Shown here piece after piece: positions 9,587-19,225 of a stretch of DNA of 64,000 nucleotides. Both the position numbers and the translations under genes were made by a program. The stretch comes from Opitutales bacterium UBA5694 (GTDB lineage Bacteria > Verrucomicrobiota > Verrucomicrobiia > Opitutales > Opitutaceae). The notes under the pieces are model-generated. The model saw nothing but the letters and a program-made list of their open reading frames with translations, was not told the DNA's origin and made no database searches. Numbering within the stretch: position 1 is the stretch's first letter; each line of letters begins with the position of its first letter. The stretch lies in NCBI GenBank assembly GCA_002420185.1, contig DIHO01000013.1, positions 62,001 to 126,000 on the forward strand, read 5' to 3'.

Positions 9587-10020
9587 AGAGAGGAAATGTA
9601 GATGCAAAATATCCGATGCTTTGCGACGGTCGTCAACGGTTCTTCCAGGTGCAATTGCCAACAGGACTAATTGTGAAAGTGTCGATTGCAGGATTTGACA
9701 GATTGACCAGGTAATGACTGGTTTTTGATAGCGGATTAATTCAGGAGATAAAGTGGTGCAAGGTTCGTGCCAAATTTGATTAGGGGGAGTACTCGGTTTT
9801 TGTAACAATCCTACTCAGACAGGAAACAAAACTCTTCGTGGTGCTCGCAGTTGCTAATAATCACCCCTAAAAATGATTGAGATCGTTACCAACTGAAGCC
9901 TGTCTGTGGAAGTCGATTGACGATTTTCAACAAAAGGTACGCAGAAAAATCGACAATGAGCTTCCAGTGGAACTGAAATTCCGATTAGATCTTCAATTCT
10001 ATTTCCCCAATTAGCATTCG
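9587..10020. other. Divergent intergenic region between two sulfatases
   Basis: This 434-base stretch separates a minus-strand and a plus-strand sulfatase start and should hold both promoters. I see no convincing -35/-10 pair, repeat or RNA gene in it. Confidence 0.4.
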
Positions 10021-11442
10021 ATGGATTTCAAGTCTCTAACTTTAACCGTTTCTGTACTAATCTTGGCATCTCTGGGTCTGTCTTCCGCTCAAGATCAGCC
10101 TAATGTGCTCATCCTCCTCGCGGATGACCTAGGCTACGGCGATGTGGGTTTTCATGGAAGCGACATTCAAACGCCCAATATCGACCGGCTAGCGAGTGAA
10201 GGTGCACAGCTTGAGGCCTTTTACGCCTGTCCCATGTGCACCCCGACTCGGGCAGGATTGATGACGGGGCGGTATCCCATTCGGTATGGTCTCATGCGTT
10301 CGGTAATACCCCCACAGCGAGATTTTGGCTTGGATACTTCCGAGGAGACGTTAGCCGACGTGTTTGCTAAGGCGGGATACAAACGGCGGGGCATCATGGG
10401 AAAATGGCACCTGGGTCACCGTCAAAAGAAATGGCTGCCACTTGAGCGTGGGTTCACTGAATTTATCGGGCACTACAACGGCGCCATTGACTATTTTACG
10501 CATGAAAGAGATGGAGAGCTAGATTGGCATCACAATGACGAGCCTTTAAAGGTGGAGGGCTATGCAACCGATTTGATCGGCGAGGGAGCAGTTGAATTCA
10601 TTAGATCGACTCCAAAAAATGAACCCTATTTCTTGTACGTCCCCTTCAATGCACCTCACTCACCCTTTCAAGCGAAAGAGGCAGATCTCGAAAAATATCC
10701 TCATAGGACGGGGAGGCAGAAGACTTATGCGGCGATGGTGGATTCCCTGGACCAGGCGATTGGCAAAATTTTGGCCGCGGCCGAAGCACGAGGGGATCTC
10801 GACGATACGTTTGTCCTTTTTTTTAGCGACAATGGAGGTGTGCGAAACGTGGCCAGCAATGGTGAGCTCAAGGGATCTAAGCTAACGGTTTATCAAGGCG
10901 GAATACGTGTGGTAGCTGCCGCTATGTGGAAGAATGGTGGAATCGTTGGGGGAAAGCGGATACGAGAAAATATGGGATACATCGATGTGCTTCCCACGCT
11001 ACGTAGAGTGATTGGCGTGAGCGATCCCCCTGCCAGGCCGCTCGACGGAGTCGATGTACTAGATGCCATGATGGGCAAAGCGAAACTCACAGACCGGACG
11101 TGGTTTACTTATCTTGATCAGAATGGCGACAGGATCGAGCAATTGGCTGCTAACACCAAGGATTGGAAGCTAGTTTTCCGCCGGCCCGCTCCAGATTCTG
11201 AGGCAAAAGAACCCTCGCTTGAGTTGTACGAAATCGGGAATGACCCTTATGAGAAACTCGATATTTCAAACCGCTCCCCGAAGTCGGTAAAAAAGCGTGC
11301 TCAGGCGATTGCGGTGGCAAAAGCAAAATTGACGGCGGAAATCGAGACGTTCCAGTCACTGAAATCGGAAAACCAAATCGATCGGTATAGTCGTGGAGCC
11401 GGTAACACCCCTACAATTCCCGATTGGACACCGACCCACTAG
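10021..11442 (+). CDS. Secreted arylsulfatase
   Basis: The 473-residue protein starts with a clear signal peptide (MDFKSLTLTVSVLILASLGL then SSAQ). Arylsulfatase A-like features follow: NVLILLADDLGYGDVGFHGS, TPNIDRLASEGAQLEAFYA, the formylglycine site CTPTR at Cys73 (Thr where Ser is more usual in CxPSR), GIMGKWHLGH with the active-site Lys and His, and FFSDNGGVRNVASNGELKGS with the metal-binding Asp-Asn. It is full length for family S1 and predicted periplasmic or outer-surface. It starts a plus-strand run with the next sulfatase and the DUF1552/DUF1592 genes. The substrate cannot be read from sequence. Confidence 0.92.
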   Translation: MDFKSLTLTVSVLILASLGLSSAQDQPNVLILLADDLGYGDVGFHGSDIQTPNIDRLASEGAQLEAFYACPMCTPTRAGLMTGRYPIRYGLMRSVIPPQRDFGLDTSEETLADVFAKAGYKRRGIMGKWHLGHRQKKWLPLERGFTEFIGHYNGAIDYFTHERDGELDWHHNDEPLKVEGYATDLIGEGAVEFIRSTPKNEPYFLYVPFNAPHSPFQAKEADLEKYPHRTGRQKTYAAMVDSLDQAIGKILAAAEARGDLDDTFVLFFSDNGGVRNVASNGELKGSKLTVYQGGIRVVAAAMWKNGGIVGGKRIRENMGYIDVLPTLRRVIGVSDPPARPLDGVDVLDAMMGKAKLTDRTWFTYLDQNGDRIEQLAANTKDWKLVFRRPAPDSEAKEPSLELYEIGNDPYEKLDISNRSPKSVKKRAQAIAVAKAKLTAEIETFQSLKSENQIDRYSRGAGNTPTIPDWTPTH

Positions 11443-11535
11443 ATTTGGTAATCTCGAGCACTATTTTTTGAACAGGTTCATTGCGGCGTATTTGAAACGT
11501 AATGCTCTGTGTTCGGTTATACTTTCCTTCCAAAT

Positions 11536-13056
11536 ATGCATTCAAATATTTTTTTCTACGTGTTACTGTTCCTTAGCGGCAGACGATTAGGGGTGTTGTC
11601 TCTACTCTTTTGGAGCTGCCTTACATTTGCGGAGGACAATCGGCCCAACATAGTATTTCTTCTCACCGACGACCAGAATCTCTATTCTATGGGTTGCTAC
11701 GGGACTCCTGATGTCATAACTCCGAACTTAGATCAATTGGCCAGCGATGGGATTGTGTTCGACCATCACTATGATACCACTGCGATTTGCATGGCGAGCA
11801 GGGCTAACATAATGACCGGTAAATACGAATACAAGAATGGCACAAATTTTTCGCATGGCGACATGCGAGAGGAAATTTGGGCTGAAGCCTATCCCATGCT
11901 TTTGCGGGAGGCCGGATATCAAACCGCGTTCGCTGGAAAATTCGGGTTCAATATCGGCGATGGCGAAGAGGGCAGAGGGAGACTGCCGGAAGGAGATTTT
12001 GATAGGTGGGGTGGCGGCCCGGGCCAGACCTACTATCAAACTGCCAAAAACAAATCGATGGCGAAGTATGCGGAGGATTATCCACATTCGACGCTTTCAT
12101 ATGGCGCTTTCAGTCGTGACTTTATAAAGGAGGCCTCCCAGTCGGAAATGCCCTTTTGCTTGTCGATCAGTTTTAAGGCTGCACACCGGCCAACCACCCC
12201 CGATCCTAAGTTTGACGACGTATATGCGAGCAAAACATTTACGAAACCAGGTAATTACGGGCGGGAGTTTTCTGAACAGTTTGCGCTGCAAAGCAAGCAA
12301 GGACGCCAATACGTTCGCTTTGAGGAATGGGGATACAGCGATCGGTATGACGAAGTAATGGCGATCTACTACCAGCAGATTTACGCTGTAGATGTAGCGG
12401 TAGGGATGATACGCAAAGCGCTCGAGGAAGCAGGTGTCAGTGAAAATACGGTTGTAATTTTCACGTCTGATAACGGTTTTTTCTGCGGATCACACGGGTA
12501 CGGGTCCAAGGTGCTTCCTTACGAAGAAGCGTCTCGGGTCCCTCTGCTGATGTATGACCCGCGAAATGGGAACAGCGGCAAAGGCTACCGTACCGATGCC
12601 TTGACCGGGAACATCGATTTCGCCCCCACAATACTCGAATTGGCTGGATTGGAGATTCCCGAATCAATGGATGGGAGAAGCCTCATGGCGATTTACAACG
12701 ATCCGCAAGCTGAGATCCACAAGTCGCTGCAATTGATAAATGCTTGGGGACCTTTGGTGGCACAGAGTTTAGCCGTGCTGACCAAAGACTGGAAGTACAT
12801 CTACTGGCCTTATGGGGCAGATGAGTTTGTCCCAACAGAGGAATTGTATAAAGTGAGCGAAGATCGGCTCGAGCTTCTGAATCGAGTGCAAAAGAATCAG
12901 CCACCGGAGGTTTTGCGAGAAATGAGAAAGCGGTATGACGCAGCAATCAATGATTGGAGAAAAGACGCAGTCCCTTTCAATCGCTATGAAGGATACGCTG
13001 ATTTCTATGATCGAAGTATTCCATGGGCGAAGAAAAAAGGGAACCTGTCCCAGTGA
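11536..13056 (+). CDS. Secreted sulfatase with a CMASR active-site motif
   Basis: From the ATG at 11536 the protein has 506 residues and a long hydrophobic leader ending near residue 32 (SCLTFAEDNRPN). An upstream ATG at 11509 is possible. The sulfatase core shows NIVFLLTDDQNLYSMGCYG, TPNLDQLASDGIVFDHHYD, the formylglycine motif CMASR at Cys85 (TTAICMASRANIMTG), AGKFGFNIGDGEEG and VVIFTSDNGFFCGSHGYGSK. The CxA(S)R form is allowed for anaerobic-type maturases in family knowledge. It follows the previous sulfatase in the same direction with about 93 bases between, and a DUF1552 gene starts 30 bases after it. Periplasmic glycan desulfation is inferred. Confidence 0.9.
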   Translation: MHSNIFFYVLLFLSGRRLGVLSLLFWSCLTFAEDNRPNIVFLLTDDQNLYSMGCYGTPDVITPNLDQLASDGIVFDHHYDTTAICMASRANIMTGKYEYKNGTNFSHGDMREEIWAEAYPMLLREAGYQTAFAGKFGFNIGDGEEGRGRLPEGDFDRWGGGPGQTYYQTAKNKSMAKYAEDYPHSTLSYGAFSRDFIKEASQSEMPFCLSISFKAAHRPTTPDPKFDDVYASKTFTKPGNYGREFSEQFALQSKQGRQYVRFEEWGYSDRYDEVMAIYYQQIYAVDVAVGMIRKALEEAGVSENTVVIFTSDNGFFCGSHGYGSKVLPYEEASRVPLLMYDPRNGNSGKGYRTDALTGNIDFAPTILELAGLEIPESMDGRSLMAIYNDPQAEIHKSLQLINAWGPLVAQSLAVLTKDWKYIYWPYGADEFVPTEELYKVSEDRLELLNRVQKNQPPEVLREMRKRYDAAINDWRKDAVPFNRYEGYADFYDRSIPWAKKKGNLSQ

Positions 13057-13085
13057 GCTGAGTTGGACAATGAAACAGAAAAAGT

Positions 13086-14369
13086 ATGAAGTCGAATACC
13101 AGATACATTGACAGAAGAACATTTCTTCGTGGGGCCGGAGCCGCAATCGCGTTGCCTTTTCTGGAATCTATTTCGCTTCCGCCTCATTTGAGGGCGGCGG
13201 AAGGGGTGGTTAGAGAGCCGATGCGCATGCTATGTGTTGGCTTGAATTATGGACTTTATCCCGGTGATTTTTTCCCGGAGGAATCGGGTCGCAAGTACCA
13301 GCTTTCAAAATTGTTACAGCCGCTAGCTGGGCTGAAAAACGACTTTACCGTGTTTTCCCAGCTCGATCACCCGGGTGTTAAAGGAGGGCACGAAGCGGTG
13401 CATACCTTCCTTTCGGGTGTGTTGTCCAAACATGGTAAAGGAAGGCCAGAAGGAAACATAACCCTCGACCAGAAAGCCGTGGAGGTTGTGGGATCGGACA
13501 CGCGGTATCCCTCTCTGGCGATTGGTATCGGCGGAAGAAGTCTTTCATGGACACGCAATAACGTCGAAATCCCCCCGATTACGCGCCTCGAAAAGATGTT
13601 CGACGCTCTTTTTTTGGAGACTCCGGAATCTAAGCGTAAACGCCTGAGTGATTCCAATAAACTGAACGCTAGCATCCTAGATATTGTGGGGGAGGATGCG
13701 GTGGCTCTGAAAAAGAGAATCAGCCGGAACGATGTGGACAAGCTTGATGAGTATTTTACGTCAATTCGAGAAGTTGAGAAACGGTTAACCCAATCGGAAG
13801 CGTGGCTCCGAATGCCTAAGCCAAAAACTGATTACCAATTGCCTCGACCCTTGCCGGAAGATTTCTATGGGGAGGTTCCAGTTTTCTATGAATTGATGAA
13901 GCTAGCCCTACAAACCGATTCCACCCGGATTGTCACTTGTGGTATAGACGGATGGAGCGGGGACTCCGGTCTTCCGGGTGTGACTCAAGGTTACCATTTT
14001 CTGACGCACCACGGACACGATGAGAGTCGGCTCGAGCAACTGTCGATCATCGAAACCTTTCATACCACTGCTTTCGCAAGTTTTCTGGAAGATTTGAAGC
14101 GTACGCAAATATCCAACGACGCTTCCTTGTTGGACAAGACCATGGTACTTTTTGGTAGTGGAATGGGAAATGCCAATTCTCATTCTAATCGAGACCTACC
14201 GCTTATACTCGCCGGGGGTGGCTTTAACCACGGAGAACATAAAAAGTATCCAAAAACCTCAGGACGACAGACACCCGCCTGCAACCTGTACGTTTCCATG
14301 TTGCAGCGTTTCGGTTTGGAAGTTGAGCAGTTCGGTACAAGCACCGGTTCACTGGATGGGTTTAGTTAA
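13086..14369 (+). CDS. DUF1552 family exported protein
   Basis: The 427-residue protein begins with a twin-arginine-like leader (RRTFLRGAGAAIALPFLESI), so export is likely. It carries features typical of DUF1552: MLCVGLNYGLYPGDFFPEE, LKNDFTVFSQLDHPGVKGGH, TLDQKAVEVVG, SLSWTRNNVEIPP, FYELMKLALQTDSTRIVTCG and MVLFGSGMGNANSHSNRDLP, the last resembling an alkaline-phosphatase/DUF1501-like fold. Its biochemical role is not established. In PVC bacteria it almost always sits beside a DUF1592 cytochrome gene, and that is the next gene here, so the two probably act together outside the cytoplasm. Confidence 0.88.
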   Translation: MKSNTRYIDRRTFLRGAGAAIALPFLESISLPPHLRAAEGVVREPMRMLCVGLNYGLYPGDFFPEESGRKYQLSKLLQPLAGLKNDFTVFSQLDHPGVKGGHEAVHTFLSGVLSKHGKGRPEGNITLDQKAVEVVGSDTRYPSLAIGIGGRSLSWTRNNVEIPPITRLEKMFDALFLETPESKRKRLSDSNKLNASILDIVGEDAVALKKRISRNDVDKLDEYFTSIREVEKRLTQSEAWLRMPKPKTDYQLPRPLPEDFYGEVPVFYELMKLALQTDSTRIVTCGIDGWSGDSGLPGVTQGYHFLTHHGHDESRLEQLSIIETFHTTAFASFLEDLKRTQISNDASLLDKTMVLFGSGMGNANSHSNRDLPLILAGGGFNHGEHKKYPKTSGRQTPACNLYVSMLQRFGLEVEQFGTSTGSLDGFS

Positions 14370-14514
14370 GAGAAGCTCATTTGTATTGTACTGGTATTCG
14401 AAGTTCAATGTAGTGCTGGTATGGTGGCTTAAGCTAGGACGTCTCTATCCACCTGGTTGGTGTCCACTTACGAAACAACGGCACTGCCAAAGTTTCCTGG
14501 TTAGAGCACATCGG

Positions 14515-17001
14515 ATGAGTGCCCTGTGTTTTCTCTGTCTCTCGCCAGCCTTAGGTTTTTTTGCGTATGCCCAAAATATAGAAACGGGAACCGATCCGAA
14601 CGAATTTCTAAAACAGCACTGCATCCAGTGCCACGGAGAGGAGAAGCAAAAAGGCGATCGCCGGTTTGACTCGCTCGGGACTGATTTTCAGAGCGATGAC
14701 ACCGCCTACGTTTGGCAGGAGATTCTTGATGTGCTCAACCTTGGCGAAATGCCTCCCAAGGAAGAGCCCCCTCCATCACTGAAGGATTTGCGCACTATGG
14801 TATCGTGGATAACTGGGGAATTGGAGCTAGCATACGCCCGTCGTGCCAGCAATGAAGCTCCGCTCCTACGGAGACTCAATCGCTACGAGTATCGCTACAC
14901 GATTCGTGATCTGTTCGGCTTGAATATCGATTCATTTGATCCGACGGCTTCGTTTCCACCAGACGAGAAATTCGAAGGCTTTACCAATGTGGGGGAAGAA
15001 TTGATCCTCTCAGACTACTTGCTGGAACAGTACCTAGAAGCCGCATCCCAAACGATAGAGAAAGCAATCTTCGCCAAACAGGACATTACCCCAATTCATG
15101 AAGTGTTCACTCCAGACGACCTATGCGATCGGACCTATCATTTCCGACCCCAAATCTGGTTTGAGGTAAACGTGGATGGAAGCTATGTGGATGTAGGTCA
15201 TGGAGACCGCAAGTCGGAAAGGGTCTATGCCGATCGTTTTGAAAAGGGCGTTCCAACTGATGGTTATTACACGATACGAATTAAGTCCGAGGGTATTAAT
15301 CGCGAGCACCCATACGACTCTAAGTTGTTGGGGATCGACAGAAACGAGCCGATCAAGATGGAAGTGCTCGTGACAGATCCGAAGATCGGGTATCCAGGAC
15401 GACGCTACAATGCTTCGGATCGAATTGTTGCCAGAATTCCTTTAATGGACCACGAGGCGAAAATCTATGAAGTAAGGGTTTGGATGGACGAAGGGTTCGT
15501 CCCCGTGGTCCGATACGCTAATGGTCCTAGACCCTTCAAGGGGGTCCTGACTAAAATCGCACCAGTGTACCACCGGGAAGTGCTCCCGAGTAATTGGAGA
15601 GACGGCGTGGCTACCCAGCCTGCGGAGAACCAGGAAATATACTTGTCCGACGTGTATCAAGGGCCGAGGATGCGAATTCATTGGATGGAGATCCAAGGGC
15701 CTGAAGCAGGACACGAAATGGCGGATTGGCTCCAAGTTCACGGTGAAGGTTTCGTAGAGAATATTACCGAATCAGGCATCGAGCGAATCATCGAAAATTT
15801 TGCCTTCAAAGCGTTCCGACGTCCTTCGATCCCATCGGAGATTGATCGCTATGTGGACTTTTATCAAAAGCGGCGTGAATTAGGAGATGACGCAGTCAAC
15901 GCGGTTAAAACGGTTTTCAAGGCAATGCTGTCTTCACCCAATTTTATTTATGTTGAAACTCCGCTTGACGAGCCGGATGAGAATAAGGCTTTCACGATTG
16001 CATCGAGATTGTCCTATTTCCTCTGGAGTTCAACGCCAGATGAAGTCTTGCTAAATGCTGCGCTTAACGATCGTTTGGGTGATTCAAAGTCCATCGTAGC
16101 TCAGGCTTTGCGGATGCTGAAGGATCCCAAGGCGAGAGCATTTTCGAACCACTTTACCGACAGTTGGCTGCGCTTGAATGAATTGGGATCGATGCCGCCA
16201 GATTTGAAAAAGTTTAGTCAATATCACGACCGAGAGTTGGAGCCCTTGATGAAAGAAGAGACCCGTTTGTTTTTTGAGGATATACTGCAAAACAATCGAA
16301 GCATCGAAAATTTCATTCACTCCGACTTTACCTACGTGAATGGCTACCTCGCTGATTTGTACGGTATTGAAGGCGTCTACTCTGACTCCTTCAGTAGGGT
16401 GAGGCTTCCTGTTAACTCGCCTAGGGGTGGTGTGCTAGGACAAGCAAGCATTTTGACCGTTACTTCCAACGGTGTGGAGACCTCACCCGTAAAGCGGGGT
16501 ATTTGGGTGCTGGAGAACATTCTGGGGACGCCTCCCGCTCCTCCGCCGCCCGATGTCGAGCCTCTCGAACCCGATATTCGTGGAGCGACTACAATTCGCG
16601 AACAACTAGCGAAACATCGTAAGGTTGAAACGTGTGCGGATTGTCATCGCAAAATTGATCCGATCGGATTTGCTCTGGAGAGTTTTGATCCCATTGGATC
16701 GTACCGTTCGCAATATCAAGACGACGGTGGTATAAGCTATAGAAATGTGGATACGTCGGGCACTCTGGCTACAGGCGAGAGTTTTACTGACGTTTCGGAA
16801 TTGAAGGGCCTGCTTATGGATCGGAAGAACCAGTTTGCCCGTTGCCTGGTTGAGAAAATGCTCATTTACGCTCTCGGGCGCGAACTGTATCTTGGCGATC
16901 GTCCCATCGTGGATGACATCGTCAACGAACTGGCGGCCCGAAATTACGGCCTCAAGGACCTCGTCGAATTGATTGTTACAAGCGAAGCGTTTAGCGATTG
17001 A
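14515..17001 (+). CDS. Planctomycete-type cytochrome c / DUF1587-DUF1592-DUF1588-DUF1585 protein
   Basis: The chosen ATG at 14515 gives 828 residues with a signal peptide (MSALCFLCLSPALGFFAYAQ). The frame is open upstream, overlapping the DUF1552 gene, but that part does not look coding. A haem c site, CIQCH, follows at about residue 38, then RLNRYEYRYTIRDLFGL (DUF1587), a central beta-rich region, FKAFRRPSIPSEIDRYVDFY (DUF1595), FTIASRLSYFLWSSTPDEVL (DUF1592), GVLGQASILTVTSNGVETSP with CADCHRKIDPIGFALESFDP (DUF1588, second CxxCH) and a DUF1585 end (ALGRELYLGDRPIVDDIV). The family is typical of Planctomycetes and Verrucomicrobia and is thought to be a periplasmic redox protein. It pairs with the DUF1552 gene just upstream. 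Confidence 0.9.
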   Translation: MSALCFLCLSPALGFFAYAQNIETGTDPNEFLKQHCIQCHGEEKQKGDRRFDSLGTDFQSDDTAYVWQEILDVLNLGEMPPKEEPPPSLKDLRTMVSWITGELELAYARRASNEAPLLRRLNRYEYRYTIRDLFGLNIDSFDPTASFPPDEKFEGFTNVGEELILSDYLLEQYLEAASQTIEKAIFAKQDITPIHEVFTPDDLCDRTYHFRPQIWFEVNVDGSYVDVGHGDRKSERVYADRFEKGVPTDGYYTIRIKSEGINREHPYDSKLLGIDRNEPIKMEVLVTDPKIGYPGRRYNASDRIVARIPLMDHEAKIYEVRVWMDEGFVPVVRYANGPRPFKGVLTKIAPVYHREVLPSNWRDGVATQPAENQEIYLSDVYQGPRMRIHWMEIQGPEAGHEMADWLQVHGEGFVENITESGIERIIENFAFKAFRRPSIPSEIDRYVDFYQKRRELGDDAVNAVKTVFKAMLSSPNFIYVETPLDEPDENKAFTIASRLSYFLWSSTPDEVLLNAALNDRLGDSKSIVAQALRMLKDPKARAFSNHFTDSWLRLNELGSMPPDLKKFSQYHDRELEPLMKEETRLFFEDILQNNRSIENFIHSDFTYVNGYLADLYGIEGVYSDSFSRVRLPVNSPRGGVLGQASILTVTSNGVETSPVKRGIWVLENILGTPPAPPPPDVEPLEPDIRGATTIREQLAKHRKVETCADCHRKIDPIGFALESFDPIGSYRSQYQDDGGISYRNVDTSGTLATGESFTDVSELKGLLMDRKNQFARCLVEKMLIYALGRELYLGDRPIVDDIVNELAARNYGLKDLVELIVTSEAFSD

Positions 17002-17050
17002 TAGTGACGAGCGGATATTTTTGTTGTGGGAAAGTTTGATAGTACGGGAT

Positions 17051-18841
17051 ATGAATAAAGTATTAGCGGTTTCGATTTGCTGTTTTATTACGACTATATT
17101 TGAGAGCCTTTTCGGATTGGAACCATTGATTTCAACCAAAGGGGAACTATTGTTCGAGGACCGTTTTGATAACGCTGACGTGCAGTCCGCCTGGAAAGCG
17201 CTACACGGAACACGATGGAGCGTAAAAGATGGGTCCCTTGTTGGAATTCCATCAACAAAAGCTTTTCAGGCCAGCCGAGACTATCACACGGGCGCAACTC
17301 CGAGCATTAGACTTTACGCGAAAGCCCGTGATTGCATATTAGAAATGTCGGTTATGATATCTGGGGGGTTGGTTGCGGCCCAAATTGGGTTTGACGAAGG
17401 AATTACTGCCGATACGGCGGGGCACATTTTTCGGCTTATTCTTGGAACGGACTCTGGCGTGGTGCTGCAGAAAGACCGGAATTCCCAGAAAGAGGGCGAT
17501 AAGGATCAGATTCTGCAACAGTCGGATTGGAATATCGAGCGGGATCGGTGGTACACCGTGATGGTTGAAACACGCGGATCGGAAGTTGTAGCTCAAATTG
17601 AAGGAGGCCCGTCCTTTTTGATGCGGAATGCTCGATTGGATGTTCCGAAAGCCTCAGTTAATTTAAAGGCAAGAGGCAAGGAAGGATCTATAAGTTACGA
17701 CAATGTGCGCCTTTGGCAAGCCTTGCCACTCAGTGCCAATAATCCCGACTGGAAAAAGCATATAGTCGTAAGGCCTGGCTCAGGAGATATCAACTCGGCC
17801 GTGGCGAACGATTTTGACGGAGATGGCTACGAAGACGTAATCGCTTCCTATGGGGGAGAGGTGACGCTGCACCGAGGACCTCATTGGGAGCCGACGGTGA
17901 TACATGAGTTTCGAGCGGGTCTTTCGCGAAATCGGCCAAGAGCCAATTGCATTCACTCGTGCTTGCTGGATGTTGATGGTGATGGCGATTCGGATTTTAT
18001 AGGATCGAACCTCACGCTGTTCTGGCTGGAATGCCCGGATGATCCGTTTGGCGGGAGTGAATGGACCTATCACACGCTCGATGATGAAATTCTCGGTACC
18101 CACTGTGTCATTACCGGTGACGTCAACCTCGACGGAAAAGAAGATCTGATAGCCAACTCATTTCAAAAACCTGAGAGGACCAGTATTCCAGAGTCAATTC
18201 TCTGGTACGAAACCCCTGGAAGCAGCTCATTGGATGGTGAATGGAGCCGTCACATCTTCGCTGATCATGACGCCCCGGGTGGATCCCACTACATGGGCAT
18301 TGGGGATGTCGACGGAGACGGTCGTCCCGATATTGCGGCTGGGGCAAAGGGCGGGATTGGGTTTCCCGGAGGGGAATGGTTTGCCTGGTGGACGCAACCC
18401 AAGGATCCGAAAAAGCCTTGGAAAAAGCGGTTGTTGGCGGAAGGGCAGCCCGGTGCCTCTAACATCATCCCAGGGGACTTGAATGGGGATGGAGTCGGGG
18501 ACCTGCTTGCCTCTCGAGGGCACGGATTCGGTTTGATCTGGTTCAAGGGGCCGGATTTTGAGCTTGTCGAAATCGATGCAAAGATAGTGGGTCCTCACAG
18601 CCTAGTGCTGGAAGACTTGGATGGGGATGGCGACTTGGATGCTGCGACCTGCGGCCACTACGAAACGGGTGTCGTCGCCTGGTACGAAAACGACGGGGAA
18701 GCGAATTTCACGAAGCATGTCATTGATGTGAACCAGGGTTCCTACGACATGCGGGCCGAGGACATGGACGGGGATGGGGATCTAGATTTTCTTGTTGCGG
18801 GCCACTGGACAGGAAACGTTGTCTGGTATGAACGAAAGTGA
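17051..18841 (+). CDS. Secreted FG-GAP/VCBS beta-propeller protein with an N-terminal concanavalin-like domain
   Basis: From the ATG at 17051 the protein has 596 residues and a hydrophobic leader (VLAVSICCFITTIFESLFG). Residues of about 35-220 look like a DUF1080/LamG-type sandwich (LLFEDRFDNADVQSAWKALH, YDNVRLW). The rest carries seven calcium-binding-like repeats of the form D.DGDG..D, for example DFDGDGYEDVIA, DVDGDGDSDFIG, DVDGDGRPDIAAG, DLDGDGDLDAAT and DMDGDGDLDFLV, matching a seven-bladed FG-GAP propeller. It is probably extracellular and may bind a carbohydrate or protein. It is the last gene of the catabolic plus-strand run, 49 bases after the DUF1592 gene. Confidence 0.85.
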   Translation: MNKVLAVSICCFITTIFESLFGLEPLISTKGELLFEDRFDNADVQSAWKALHGTRWSVKDGSLVGIPSTKAFQASRDYHTGATPSIRLYAKARDCILEMSVMISGGLVAAQIGFDEGITADTAGHIFRLILGTDSGVVLQKDRNSQKEGDKDQILQQSDWNIERDRWYTVMVETRGSEVVAQIEGGPSFLMRNARLDVPKASVNLKARGKEGSISYDNVRLWQALPLSANNPDWKKHIVVRPGSGDINSAVANDFDGDGYEDVIASYGGEVTLHRGPHWEPTVIHEFRAGLSRNRPRANCIHSCLLDVDGDGDSDFIGSNLTLFWLECPDDPFGGSEWTYHTLDDEILGTHCVITGDVNLDGKEDLIANSFQKPERTSIPESILWYETPGSSSLDGEWSRHIFADHDAPGGSHYMGIGDVDGDGRPDIAAGAKGGIGFPGGEWFAWWTQPKDPKKPWKKRLLAEGQPGASNIIPGDLNGDGVGDLLASRGHGFGLIWFKGPDFELVEIDAKIVGPHSLVLEDLDGDGDLDAATCGHYETGVVAWYENDGEANFTKHVIDVNQGSYDMRAEDMDGDGDLDFLVAGHWTGNVVWYERK

Positions 18842-19225
18842 GGGTCAATCTGCAGTTAGGGGTTCTGGTTTACGAATAATTTTGTCAACTATGAGATCAA
18901 TATTAACGAGCCTCATTACCTTGTTGCAGGTTTACGGTGCTTCATTAAAATGCTTGTAACTAAAAATCAAAAACATCGCATAATTTTTTCCATTTGTTCC
19001 CGTTTAGAAACGCAGCCCACACAACGAGTGGCCATAAGGAACGGTAGCTAGCCTATCACCGGGATTACCGACAACGGTTGAGTCATCTGGGCAAGAACGG
19101 TGTCTTTGCAGTTTTGTAACATGGTCGTTCTAACTCTGTTTGAGGCGACTCTTGATGTGGCGGCATTTGTCCGAAGCACGAAGAACTAAATCTGACTTCT
19201 TAATCAATCTGAAATGCCGTTTTAG
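18842..19225. other. Intergenic region with a signal-peptide-like fragment
   Basis: A 22-codon frame at 18891-18959 (MRSILTSLITLLQVYGASLK) looks like an orphan signal peptide, possibly all that is left of a secreted protein gene. In 18960-19225 I see nothing recognisable. Confidence 0.3.
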
